In this document: positions 42,082 through 51,700 of the stretch, in pieces
Layout of the letters: every line of letters begins with the position of its first letter
How positions within the stretch are numbered: position 1 is the first letter of the stretch
Source of the DNA: CAZHGD01 sp964531735
GTDB taxonomy: Bacteria > Armatimonadota > UBA10988
Direction: 5' to 3'
NCBI GenBank assembly: GCA_964531735.1
Contig: CAZHGD010000021.1
Coordinates: forward strand, 1-60,278
Length of the DNA stretch: 60,278 nucleotides
Program-made: the position numbers and the translations under genes
Notes under the pieces: generated by a model
Database searches by the model: none
The model's input: the letters and a program-made list of their open reading frames with translations, nothing else
What the model was told of the DNA's origin: nothing

Positions 42082-43221
42082 ATGTGGCTGTGGCGGGCCT
42101 GTGGAGGCGGTGCGCTGGCGCTGCTGTTGGCGATGGCGTTGTCTGACGGTGCTGCGGAGACGGCCCAGGCGCCCAGCGCCAAGACGCCGTCGCGGGCGGT
42201 CTGGGTCTGGGGCCAGACGGTGCGCGAGGAGAAGGCCGAGCGCGTCGCCGCGCGCCTGATGGCCGCTCACCTCGACACCGCGCTGCTGTTGGTCAAGGGC
42301 GGCTCCGGCACCGCGTCGTTCGCCGCCAGGTCGGCTGTGCGGCGGCAGCCGGGCGGCGACGTACTCCAGCAGATGCTGGACGCCTGCCGGCCGCGCGGGA
42401 TCGGTGTCCACGCCTGGTTCATCTTCCACGGCGACGCGGCGTGGGTCAAGGCCCATCCGGACGAGGCCCGGCATTCCTGCGGCACGAGCGACTCGGGCGC
42501 CACCCGCCCGAGCGACGAAGGCGTCTGTCCCGCCGCGCCCGGCTACCGGGCCTACCTCCAGCAGCTCATCAGCGAGCTGCTGGAGCGCTATCCGGTGGAT
42601 GGTCTGCACCTCGACTGCATCCGCTATCCCACGCTGGCCTCCTGTTTCTGCCCGCGCCACCGCGAGCTGGCGCGGCAGGCCGGCATCGATTTCGCCAAGG
42701 TGCGGCAGGCGGCAATCAAAAGCACGCACGATTCGGCGGCCCGGAGTCATCTGATCGACCTCTACCGGCAAGGCGATCCCGATGTCAGGCGGTGGGTCGA
42801 CCTGCGCCGGGAGGAGATCGACTCGTTTGTGCGCCAGACGGCGCGGCTCCTGCGCCAGGCCAGACCGGGGGCGCAGCTCTCGGCGGCGCTGATGCCCGAG
42901 GGCGCCGATGATGACGATGCCTTCGCGCTCTGCCACTACGCCCAGGACTACCGTACGGTGGGCGCGGCCTGCGACTTCATCTGCCCGATGAGCTACCACG
43001 CCAGCTACGGCAAGCCGGCCATCTGGCCGGCCGAGGTCGCGGTGCGGGCAGCGAAGCGATCCGGCCGCCCGGCTCTGGCCGGCCTGCAGGCCTTTGCGCC
43101 GTCCACCGCGGCCAACCTGGGTGACGGCCTCCGCGAGGTGCAGCGTCGGCACCTCGCGGGCTTCGCGCTGTTCCGCTACGGCTCGATGACGCCGGACCGG
43201 TGGGCGCTGCTCACCGAGTAG
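42082..43221 (+). CDS. Secreted glycosidase-like barrel protein (GHL10/DUF4015-like)
   Basis: 379 residues. Signal peptide MWLWRACGGGALALLLAMAL. The TIM-barrel-like body has RPRGIGVHAWFIFHG, a central YPVDGLHLDCIRYP (acidic residues at a strand end, typical of putative glycosyl hydrolase families), RPGAQLSAALMPEG and DFICPMSYHASYG. The arrangement matches uncharacterised glycosyl-hydrolase-like families with Asp in LDxIRYP. Likely an extracellular sugar hydrolase; the substrate is unknown. It lies between a prepilin and the GH101-like gene. Confidence 0.7.
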   Translation: MWLWRACGGGALALLLAMALSDGAAETAQAPSAKTPSRAVWVWGQTVREEKAERVAARLMAAHLDTALLLVKGGSGTASFAARSAVRRQPGGDVLQQMLDACRPRGIGVHAWFIFHGDAAWVKAHPDEARHSCGTSDSGATRPSDEGVCPAAPGYRAYLQQLISELLERYPVDGLHLDCIRYPTLASCFCPRHRELARQAGIDFAKVRQAAIKSTHDSAARSHLIDLYRQGDPDVRRWVDLRREEIDSFVRQTARLLRQARPGAQLSAALMPEGADDDDAFALCHYAQDYRTVGAACDFICPMSYHASYGKPAIWPAEVAVRAAKRSGRPALAGLQAFAPSTAANLGDGLREVQRRHLAGFALFRYGSMTPDRWALLTE

Positions 43222-43279
43222 CACCGCGGCGCGGCGGCCACCAGCGCGTGCGCGCCGGCAGAAGGGCAACCGGCCTGCC

Positions 43280-45856
43280 GTGGCGAAACCCCTCGCCGGA
43301 GGCCTCGCCGTCATGCTGCTGCCCCTCGCCCTGCTGAACACCGCGCTGGCCGCCGGTGAACCCGAGTTCCTGCCGCGCCTGCTGGAAGTGCGGCTGGCCG
43401 CGTCCGCAGTGCCGGCCGGGGGCACGGTGGCAGTCGGCTACACCTGGCAGAACGCCGGACGCGCGCCGTGGCCCGGGGCGGCGCGGGTGTTCGTGCATGT
43501 GCGGCCGGTGGGTGGCGACGAGGCGTCGCGCGGCCGCTTCGGCGCCGACCATGAGCCGGCGGTGGTCACCTCGCGCTGGCAGGCCGGGCGCGTGGTGCGC
43601 TACACCGCGATGATGCAGGTGCCGCCGGACACGCCGCCGGGCGAGTACCTGTTGCTGGTCGGCCTCTTCGACCCGGACACCGGTGAGCGCCTGGAGGTCG
43701 GCGCGGCGCCGGCGCATGATGGCACGCGGCGCTACCGGGCGGCGCAGTTCACGGTCCTGCCGGCCGGCCGGCCGGCGACGGGCGGGCCGCTGGTCAACAC
43801 CTTCGCGCCGGTGCCGGAGTCCACGCCGACCGCGCCGGTCGCGCCACCGGCGCGAACCGTGACCGTGGGCCAGGGCGCGCTGAAGCTGGTGCTCGACGCC
43901 GAGCAGCCGCGCGCGGTGACCTGGCGACTGGGTGACCAGTCACTGCCCGGCGACCCGGAGCTGGCGTCGCCGCTGGTGCGCGTGCTGGCCGTGGCCGACG
44001 GCACGGCGCAGCTGGCCGGACGCGCGCCCTATGCGGTCACCTGGACCGTGCGCGCCGAGGCCGCCGCGGTGACCTATCACGGCACCGTGAGCCGTGACGG
44101 GCAGCCGGCGGTCGAGTTCGACCTGGTCTACAGCGTTGGCGACGGGCAGGCCGAGGTGACGCTGGCCAACGTGGTGGAGCGTGCGGGTCAGCAGTTGCTG
44201 GCGGTGGAGACCGGCCGGCTGGTGGCCACCGGCGCCGCGGGCAAGCTGGCGCTGCCGTGGCATGCCGGCCGCCTGGTCGACCCGCGGCGGGCGGAGCCGG
44301 CCGAACGACGCTTCGGCCTCGACTGGTTCAGCCAGATGCTGGCCGGCGTGGTCCACGGCGGGCAATTGGCCGCGGCGGTGTCACTGCCGGGTCTGGACGA
44401 CCGCCTGGTGGCCACGGTGGACAACGGCTGGGCGGCGCTCGGCGCCAGCTTTGAGCACCGCGTGGCCGCGCGCCCGCCGGTGCCGTCACTCCGGCTGACC
44501 GAGCGGACCAGCGCCCGCTTGCAGTTCACGCGCGTCGCTGGCCGGGCGGCCGACTGGCTGGACGGCGCGCGCCTGCTGCGCGCCCAGGTCACCGCGCGAC
44601 CCTGGCGCGGGTACCGCGATGCGACCATCTACAAGATCTTCTGTGATGACCCGAAAGCCAAGCAGTACACGACTTTCGACCAGGCCTTGGCCTTGGTGCG
44701 CCAGGTCCACCACCTGACCGACGGTCTGCCGCAGATCGCCTATCTGGTGGGCTGGCAGCACACCGGTCACGACACCGGCTATCCGGACGTGTTCACGGTG
44801 AACCAGCGGCTGGGCGGGTTGGCGGCCCTGCGGCGGGTGATGGCCGAGGCGGCCAAGTACGGTGCGGTACTGTCGTTCCACGACAACTACGACGACGCCT
44901 ACGAGCACAGCCCGGCGTGGGACCCGGCCATCATCTCGCGCGACCCGGCGGGCAACCTGCAGCAGGGCGGCGTCTGGTCGGGCGGGCAGTCCTACATCCT
45001 CAGCTTCAGCCCGCCGGCGGTGGCCCAGGCCATCGAGCGGGTCGAGCGCACGCTGGCGACCTATCCCATCCGTGACAGCTACCACATCGACGTGCTGACC
45101 GCGGCCTTGCGCCGCTACGACTTCAATCCGCGGCAGCCGGCCTCGGGCACCGTCACCTGGGCGGGCAAGCGGGCCATCGTCGCGGCGTTCAACCGGCACG
45201 GCGTCGATGTGACCAGCGAAGGGTTCATGGCGCCGGCGGTGGGCGTCATCGGCCATGCCTGGCACCTGATGCGTTCGCGCGAGCCGCTGTTCAGCGCCGA
45301 GGAGCGCATTCCGTTCACGCCGTTCGTCTACCACGGCCACGCTACCTGGGGTGGTGGCGTCGGCGGCGAGACGGACTACCTGGATGCGCTGCTCTACGGT
45401 GGCACCTACTCGGCGGACTTCACGGCACGCACGCCGTTGAAAGACATCCTCGACCGCATCTACCTGCTGCACCTGCCCTTCCGCCTGCTCCGCGAGCGCG
45501 AGGCGACCAGCTACACCGCCACGGGCACCAAGCGGCGGATGAGCTATGGCGAGGACAGCTTCGTGGAAGTGGACGAGGCGACGCGGCAGTACCAGGTGGT
45601 CGTCGACGGCCGGCTGGTGGCGCGCAACTTCAGCATTTTCACGCCGAGTGCGAATGGCGCGGCCTGGCTGGCGTACGCGCGCGCCGCCGGCCCGGTGGAC
45701 TACCCGGCGCCGCCGGGCTGGTCCGACGGTACCACACTGGACATCGTCGAGCTGACTCCCGACGGACCCGGCGCGACCCGCACCGCGCCGGTGGCCAACG
45801 GTCGCGTGCAACTGGAGCTGAAGGCGAACGTGCCGGTGGCGGTGCGGCGGCGGTAG
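43280..45856 (+). CDS. Secreted GH101-like endo-alpha-N-acetylgalactosaminidase-family protein
   Basis: 858 residues from GTG at 43280, kept because it supplies the basic residue of the signal peptide (MAKPLAGGLAVMLLPLALLN); ATG at 43313 with GGAGG is an alternative. The first ~150 residues are an Ig-like sandwich, residues ~195-440 a galactose-mutarotase-like beta domain, then a barrel with GYRDATIYKIFCDD, YLVGWQHTGHDTGYPD and LSFHDNYDDAY as in GH101. Asp604 (YHIDVL) and Glu647 (VTSEGF) fit the nucleophile and acid/base. GH101 enzymes cut O-glycans from mucin-type glycoproteins; the substrate here could differ. Confidence 0.78.
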   Translation: MAKPLAGGLAVMLLPLALLNTALAAGEPEFLPRLLEVRLAASAVPAGGTVAVGYTWQNAGRAPWPGAARVFVHVRPVGGDEASRGRFGADHEPAVVTSRWQAGRVVRYTAMMQVPPDTPPGEYLLLVGLFDPDTGERLEVGAAPAHDGTRRYRAAQFTVLPAGRPATGGPLVNTFAPVPESTPTAPVAPPARTVTVGQGALKLVLDAEQPRAVTWRLGDQSLPGDPELASPLVRVLAVADGTAQLAGRAPYAVTWTVRAEAAAVTYHGTVSRDGQPAVEFDLVYSVGDGQAEVTLANVVERAGQQLLAVETGRLVATGAAGKLALPWHAGRLVDPRRAEPAERRFGLDWFSQMLAGVVHGGQLAAAVSLPGLDDRLVATVDNGWAALGASFEHRVAARPPVPSLRLTERTSARLQFTRVAGRAADWLDGARLLRAQVTARPWRGYRDATIYKIFCDDPKAKQYTTFDQALALVRQVHHLTDGLPQIAYLVGWQHTGHDTGYPDVFTVNQRLGGLAALRRVMAEAAKYGAVLSFHDNYDDAYEHSPAWDPAIISRDPAGNLQQGGVWSGGQSYILSFSPPAVAQAIERVERTLATYPIRDSYHIDVLTAALRRYDFNPRQPASGTVTWAGKRAIVAAFNRHGVDVTSEGFMAPAVGVIGHAWHLMRSREPLFSAEERIPFTPFVYHGHATWGGGVGGETDYLDALLYGGTYSADFTARTPLKDILDRIYLLHLPFRLLREREATSYTATGTKRRMSYGEDSFVEVDEATRQYQVVVDGRLVARNFSIFTPSANGAAWLAYARAAGPVDYPAPPGWSDGTTLDIVELTPDGPGATRTAPVANGRVQLELKANVPVAVRRR

Positions 45857-45870
45857 GGGCCGGCGGGCGC

Positions 45871-46851
45871 CTACTGGTCGCCGCCGAAGTCCTTCTCCTC
45901 GCGTAGCGCGGTGCGCGTGTCCACCTCCTGGCCGGTGCGCTGAGCCAGCAGGCCGTACAACTCGGGTCGGCGGCTGCGCAGCCAGCGGCGGCCGGTGTTC
46001 AGGTGGAACAACTCGGGGTCCAGGTCGGCCACCACCACGGCGTCGTCGGCGCGTCCCGTCTCGGCCAGGATGCGGCCATACGGGTCGATGATCATCGCGT
46101 TGCCGGTGCGGATTTCGTCGTCATCGGGCCCGATGCCGTTGCTGAAGACGACGAACAGCCCGTTGTCATGGGCGCGGGCCGGCAACCAGCGCAGCAGCCA
46201 GCCGCGGCCCTTCGGTCCGGCCAGCTCGGCCTCGATGGCGGCCGGATCCTCGTGGCGCCGCGCCCACAGCTCGCGGTCGACCAGGCCCATCTGATGCGGG
46301 TTCGGCGAGCCGCAGCCGCCTGTCTGGTGCGGCGCCAGCAGCACGTCAGCGCCCAGCAGCGCGGTGCAGCGCACGTTCTCGATCAGGTTGTTGTCGTAGC
46401 AGATCAACACGCCGACGCGCCAGCCCCAGGGCGTGTCGAACACGGTGTACTGGTCACCACCGGTGAGATGCGGGTTGACGAAGGCGTGCAGCTTGCGGTG
46501 GGAGTGCAACTGCCCATCGGGCAGCGCCGCCGCCCATGCTTTGTAGAGGCGTCCGCTGGCCTCTTCGCGTTCGATGAACCCGGCGCCGACCAGCACCTGG
46601 TACCGGGCGGCCAGCGCCCGCAGCCGCTGGCACGACGGTCCGTCGGGCACCGGTTCGGCCAGGTCCCACATGGCCTCACGAGAGAGCTTGCGCAAGTGCC
46701 AGTAGCCGGTCAGGCAGCATTCGGGCAGCGCGATCAGGCGAGCCCCGGCCTCGGCCGCGGCGGCGATGTGGCGTTCGGCGGTCGCCCAGTTGCCCGCCAC
46801 GTCTCCCGGCAGGCTGGTCATCTGTACAGCGGCGGCGCGGATTGGCTCCAT
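45871..46851 (-). CDS. Carbon-nitrogen hydrolase (nitrilase superfamily)
   Basis: 326 residues from ATG at 46851; a longer open frame lacks a start signal. The catalytic triad is complete: Glu44 in ALPECCLTGY, Lys120 in SHRKLHAF and Cys151 in VLICYDNN. It hydrolyses a C-N bond of an amide or carbamoyl compound in the cytoplasm. Substrate unknown; N-carbamoyl amino acid or aliphatic amide are typical. It is convergent with the GH101-like gene and downstream of the six-hairpin glycosidase-like gene (53-base gap). Confidence 0.88.
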   Translation of the reverse strand: MEPIRAAAVQMTSLPGDVAGNWATAERHIAAAAEAGARLIALPECCLTGYWHLRKLSREAMWDLAEPVPDGPSCQRLRALAARYQVLVGAGFIEREEASGRLYKAWAAALPDGQLHSHRKLHAFVNPHLTGGDQYTVFDTPWGWRVGVLICYDNNLIENVRCTALLGADVLLAPHQTGGCGSPNPHQMGLVDRELWARRHEDPAAIEAELAGPKGRGWLLRWLPARAHDNGLFVVFSNGIGPDDDEIRTGNAMIIDPYGRILAETGRADDAVVVADLDPELFHLNTGRRWLRSRRPELYGLLAQRTGQEVDTRTALREEKDFGGDQ

Positions 46852-46904
46852 GGCTTGGTCTCTGCTCCTCGCGGACGGTTCGCTCGACGAATCCCAGGCC
46901 CTGC

Positions 46905-48746
46905 CTACGAGGCCAGTTCGAGCAGGTGAGGCCCGTCGAGCGCCACCACCAGGCTCAGCCGGCGCTGCCCGTTGCGCTCGACACACTCGACCGGCACCGG
47001 CTGCCCGTCGAGGTGCGCGCCGCGCCACGGCCGTTCGCCGAGGAGCGGCACGCCCAGCTCAACGCCCTCGCCGCTGCCGGTGAACCGCAGGCGCAGGCTC
47101 GTGCCGTCCGCCTGGTAGTCGTAGGCGAAGTAGCTGTGCGACGCCGGCAGAGCCACACAGGCGCGGGCGCGGGCCACGCCACCGGCGGCCCACTGCGGGG
47201 TGCAGGCGCAACGGGCCAGGGCCGGAGCGAGCGGGCGGACGCCGACCAGACCCTCGATCACCGCGCGCCCCCAGGCGGCGATGCCCCACGCGTCGTGGTT
47301 GGTGGTCCAGTAGGTGTTGGCCGCGGCCTGGCCGTCGCGCGTGTACCAGGTGACCAGCGCGCCGCCATCGGTGCTGACCTGCGACCACAGTTCGCGGAAC
47401 AGCCGCCAGCCACGTTCGGGCTGACCATGGCCGAAGCAGGCGCGGCAGAGCTCGCCGCCGACCCAGGGGAACAGACCGCCGTTGGCGTACATGCCCGGCG
47501 GGTAGCCTGGGAACCAGCCCTCAGGATAGCCCGGCTGGAGCGTCCACCAGGGATAGCGGTCGCCGGTCTCGTGCAGCCGGCGCTCATACTCGGCGAGGAT
47601 CGCCGCCGCCTGGGCCTGGTCGGCCAGGCCGTCGTTGCAGGCCCAGGTGTTGCTCATGGCCAGTTGCGCGCGCTCGTCGAAGTCGTCGTGCGGCACGCCA
47701 TCCACATGGACGTGGTGCTGGTACTTGGTGCCGTCCCAGAGCAGCGCGTTGGCCCGGGCCCGCGCCGCGGTGGCGAACTCGCGGTAGCTGTCGGCCTCGT
47801 CGGCGCGCCCGAGCGCGGTGAGCATCGCGGCCAGCGCGTCGGCGGCCTTCGGCAGGCGGACGGCGTCGCAGCAGGCAATCACGAAGCGTGTCTGCTCGTT
47901 GCGGAAGCAGGAGCCGTCGCCGGTCTGGAAGTCCCACTCGTCGGGGGTGTGCGGGCGCTGGATCAGGCCGTGTGCAGCGCTCCACAGGTCGGCGCTGCCG
48001 GTGGCGTAGGCCCAGCCTCGTCGCATTGGGTCCAGCAATGAGCGCGCCCAGTCATCATCGCCGGTGGCCAGCCAGACCTGGTGCACGTTGATGATGCTGC
48101 CGATCTCGAGGTCGGCCATCATCGACCGGATGCACCGTTCGCCGCCCCAACCCGGATGGATATCGCCGTAGATGTGGTCGAACAGTGAGCCGTCGGGCTG
48201 CTGGTGGGCATAGATGAGATCGAGCGCCCCCTTGAGCTGTTCGGCCGGTTCCAGGTAGACGGCGGCATCGAGGCGGAAGCGCGGGTAGGCCAGGTTGGCC
48301 GGTGAGTTGTCGCCGCACTTGTCGCCCCAGACCCAGCGGCCGCCATAGCGGGCCCGGTCGGCGCTGACCTGGAGGGCGTCGCGCAGCCAGGGCACGAACG
48401 CGGCAACCGCCGGGTCGTCGGTCTGCACTGCGGTCTCGGCGATCACCTGGAAGGCACCCATCCGCGTGGCACCGAAGCCGGCGCTCCCGTCGGCGTGGGC
48501 GCGGATGACGTGCAGTCCCGGCGTGCCGGCCACGATCACGGTGAACCGCGCTTGGCCGTCGATCAGCGTCAGCGACTGCCGGTGGTAGACGCGGCCGGCA
48601 CCGTCGGTCACCTCGATGGCGAAGGTGGCGTCGGGCCGGTCGGCGCACTCGACGCTGACGACGGCCTCGTCGAGCGGCGCACAGCGCAGGCGGTCGGTGC
48701 GGATCACACCGAAGCGGTGCAACGCGAAGGCACTCAGGTCGGGCAT
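46905..48746 (-). CDS. Six-hairpin glycosidase-like protein
   Basis: 613 residues from ATG at 48746 (only a weak AAAGG upstream). An N-terminal beta domain (~residues 1-110) is followed by an alpha/alpha-toroid catalytic-type domain: RWVWGDKCGDNSPANLAYP, AHQQPDGSLFDHIYGD, DEWDFQTGDGSCFRNEQ, WWTLQPGYPEGWFPGYP and TYWTTNHDAWGIAAWG. A C-terminal beta domain closes the protein. This resembles intracellular GH78/GH63-type enzymes, but no family could be fixed and catalytic acids are not assigned. No signal peptide. It begins 25 bases after the LamG/diheme gene, probably cotranscribed. Confidence 0.65.
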   Translation of the reverse strand: MPDLSAFALHRFGVIRTDRLRCAPLDEAVVSVECADRPDATFAIEVTDGAGRVYHRQSLTLIDGQARFTVIVAGTPGLHVIRAHADGSAGFGATRMGAFQVIAETAVQTDDPAVAAFVPWLRDALQVSADRARYGGRWVWGDKCGDNSPANLAYPRFRLDAAVYLEPAEQLKGALDLIYAHQQPDGSLFDHIYGDIHPGWGGERCIRSMMADLEIGSIINVHQVWLATGDDDWARSLLDPMRRGWAYATGSADLWSAAHGLIQRPHTPDEWDFQTGDGSCFRNEQTRFVIACCDAVRLPKAADALAAMLTALGRADEADSYREFATAARARANALLWDGTKYQHHVHVDGVPHDDFDERAQLAMSNTWACNDGLADQAQAAAILAEYERRLHETGDRYPWWTLQPGYPEGWFPGYPPGMYANGGLFPWVGGELCRACFGHGQPERGWRLFRELWSQVSTDGGALVTWYTRDGQAAANTYWTTNHDAWGIAAWGRAVIEGLVGVRPLAPALARCACTPQWAAGGVARARACVALPASHSYFAYDYQADGTSLRLRFTGSGEGVELGVPLLGERPWRGAHLDGQPVPVECVERNGQRRLSLVVALDGPHLLELAS

Positions 48747-48771
48747 CGCGGCCTGCCTTTCGGGGGTGGCG

Positions 48772-51700
48772 TCAGTCCAGCGGTCCGGGCCGCGCGATCC
48801 GCGGCGCGGTGGCGATGCGGGGTCGGATGGCCAGCCACTCGACGCCCTGGAACTGCGGGTCGGGCAGCTTGCGGATCTCGTCCTCGCCATAGTAGGGACA
48901 CATCGTGTCCACCCAGAGGATGAGCCGCAGCAGCGGTTCGCCCGCCAGCTTGACGCCGTGGTGCTGGCCGTTGGAGGCCAGCTCGATCAGCCGGCTGCGG
49001 TAGGACAGGCGAGTCATCGGCTCCGGCGTGCGGTAGGCCGCCGGATCGACGGTGCTGTACGACTCCACCAGAATGGTGTCGGCGATGCCGAAGCCGGGCG
49101 GCGGCTTGGCCGGCAGCTGGTACGGCTGGCCCCAGGTGGGCCGTCCGGTCAGCGTGACGTACGGCTCGTCGAACATCGCGTAGCCTGGCCGGCGCGTGAG
49201 GTCGAGGGTCGCGCGACCCTCGCCGTTGCCCTGGTGGCACTTGCCGCAGGCCTGATCGAGAACCGGCTGCACGTATCGGTCATAGCTGACGGTGTCCTCG
49301 CCCCACGACGGCGGTGTGATCCGCTGCGGCGGCTTGCGCAAGGCCAGCGGCTTGGTGCCGTAGGCCGGCGCCTGGCTGCTCATTTCGTGGCAGCCGACGC
49401 AGCCGCGGCGTTCGCCGGGCATCACGCCGGCGAAGCTGCGCATGGTCTGCAAGGCGCGTTGCCGCTCGTCGAGCAGTTGGAAGTGCAGCGACCGGCCGGC
49501 GGGGACCGTGAAGTTGACCGAGCCGTCGGCCTCAATCGGCACGGTGCCCAGGACGCGCTTGACGCCGTCCGACTGCACCATCGAGACCACCGGTCCGGTC
49601 GAGGCGTACGGCCGTTGATGCCAGTAGGTGTAGGTCTTCGGATCGATGGCCAGGACGCGCAGGTACTTGGCCAGGCCGTGCATCGCCGGCGGCGTGCCGT
49701 CATAGACGTTGGCGCTGTAGAGCACGCCTTCGGCCGGCTGGTCGCGCGTCTCGCGGGTCGGCCAGGCGACCGTGTCGGCCAGCACCGGCGGCACCGTCCG
49801 CGGGCGGACCGGCAGCGCGTGCAGGATGTTGTGGACGCCCTCGTAGACCAACTCGCGGTTGCCGTCGGTATCCATCAGGTAGAGCAGGTACTTGCCGCCG
49901 CGGCTGGCCGAGACCAGGAAGTCGTGCTCACCGAGCGGGTAAGGCGAGTAGTAGGCGTCGTAGGCGCCGCTGGCGTGGTAGCGCGGCGACTCCACCGGAT
50001 CGACCGGGCCGTTGCCCGACTCCGGCCAGGTGGTCTCGGCGGTGACCTTGGTCAGGCCGTCGGGGAAGTTCATGCCGCGGCCCCGGTCAATCAGGCCCAC
50101 CGAGCCGGCGAACCAGTTGTGGTGCGCGCTGCCGGTGAACATCACGCGGCGGCTGCCGGGCACCTGGCGCGCGTCCTTGAGCAGATCGGGCCAGACGCTC
50201 TGGTTGCCCCAGTAGACGTTGACCTGCGTGCCGTCCGGCCGCATGGTCCACAGGCTCTGCGCCCGCCACAGCGGCTTGTCGGTGTACTCCCAGCGCGTGT
50301 ACAGAATGCGCCCGTCGTCCATCACCGAGGGCAGGTAGTCCGGCTCGTTGTTGGTGGACAGCAGGTAGAGGTCGCGGCCATCGCGGTCGCAACGCGCCAG
50401 GACATACGCGTTGGTCGGCGGCATGCAGCGCACGTAGGTGTGCGCCCGCGTGGTCGAGAAGATGAAGTGCCGGCCGTCCGGCAGGTAGATCGGGTCCAGG
50501 TCGTCGTAAGGCCCGTCGGTGACCTGCCGCAGGCCGCGGCCGTCGAGACCGATCTCGTAGAGATGGAACGACTTCTCGTTGTGCGGCTTGTAGCAGAACA
50601 GCACGGTCTGGGCGTCGTAGCTCAGGTCGGGCCGCCAGAACGAGCCGTGCAGCGGCGCCTGCGGCATGAGCTGCCGCAGCTTACCGGCGGGCGACAGGCC
50701 GTCCAGCACCAGCAGCCGAGCGCCCGGCACCGCCATGTAGCCGAGGCGATGGCGGGTCTCGTGCGGCCATTCGCTGCCTTGCGGGTACGGCATGTCGACA
50801 AACAGCACCTGCTGGAAGTCGATCACCGGGTTGCTCAGGTGGATCTGCCGTTTGATCTCGCGCACGCGGCAGTACAACTCGGCGCTCGGCGCCTTCAGCG
50901 CCTTGGCCTCGGCCTCCAGTGCGGCCAGCCTGGCCAGCGGCGCGCGGTGGTCCACCGCCCGGGCCGCGCCGATGCGCGCGGCCAGTGCTCGCGCCCAGCC
51001 GATCTCCTTGAGGATGGCCTCGGCGCTAGGCTGGTGGCGGCACTGGTAGAGCCAGTCGCGCTCCAGCGTGGCCCGCGCCTCGCCGGCATCGAGGGTGCGC
51101 GTCTCCGGCGTGCTCGGCCGCACGTACGGCGCGACGGCTTCCTGCACCACCGGTCGGAAGTCGATGCGGCGGCCGACCTCGAACAGCAGCCGCAGGCTGT
51201 CGGGACTGGTGCCGGCGTCGGCGTTGGTCTCCAGCGACTCGACCTGCCGGGCCAGTTGCGCCAACTCGGTCCAGCGCCGCGCCTCGGCGGGCGTCTGGCG
51301 GCGGCGTTGGGCCTCGGTCAGCGGCTGGTACTCGAGGAGCAACTCGCTGAGGCGCTGCAACAGCTCGGCGTGGAACCGGCTGTCGGGCGCCACCAGCCAT
51401 TCCAGCGGGTTCCGGCCGGTGTAGACACCGAAGCGCTGGAAGTCGTCGGGGAACTTGCTGCGCAACGCGCGGCCCAGCTCGTCGGCCAGGTCCAGGTCGA
51501 GGCCGAAGTGGCCGGCCAGCAACCGCCGCCGCGAAGCGGCCAGCGTCTGCGCGAAAGTGGGCTGCCACTCCAGCACCGCGGCCAGACGTTCTCGGGTGGC
51601 CTGCGACTGCTGCGCCAGCGACGCCCGCCCGGCCTGGTGTAGCGCCGCGACCTGGTCGGCCGACAGGGCCACCGCGTAGATGCGCAGGTCGTCCAGCCCG

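Noticed and set aside
48616..51642. 1008-codon plus-strand open frame
   Set aside because: Low-complexity Val/Gly/Arg/Gln composition typical of antisense frames in GC-rich DNA. The minus strand encodes recognisable LamG, propeller and haem motifs.
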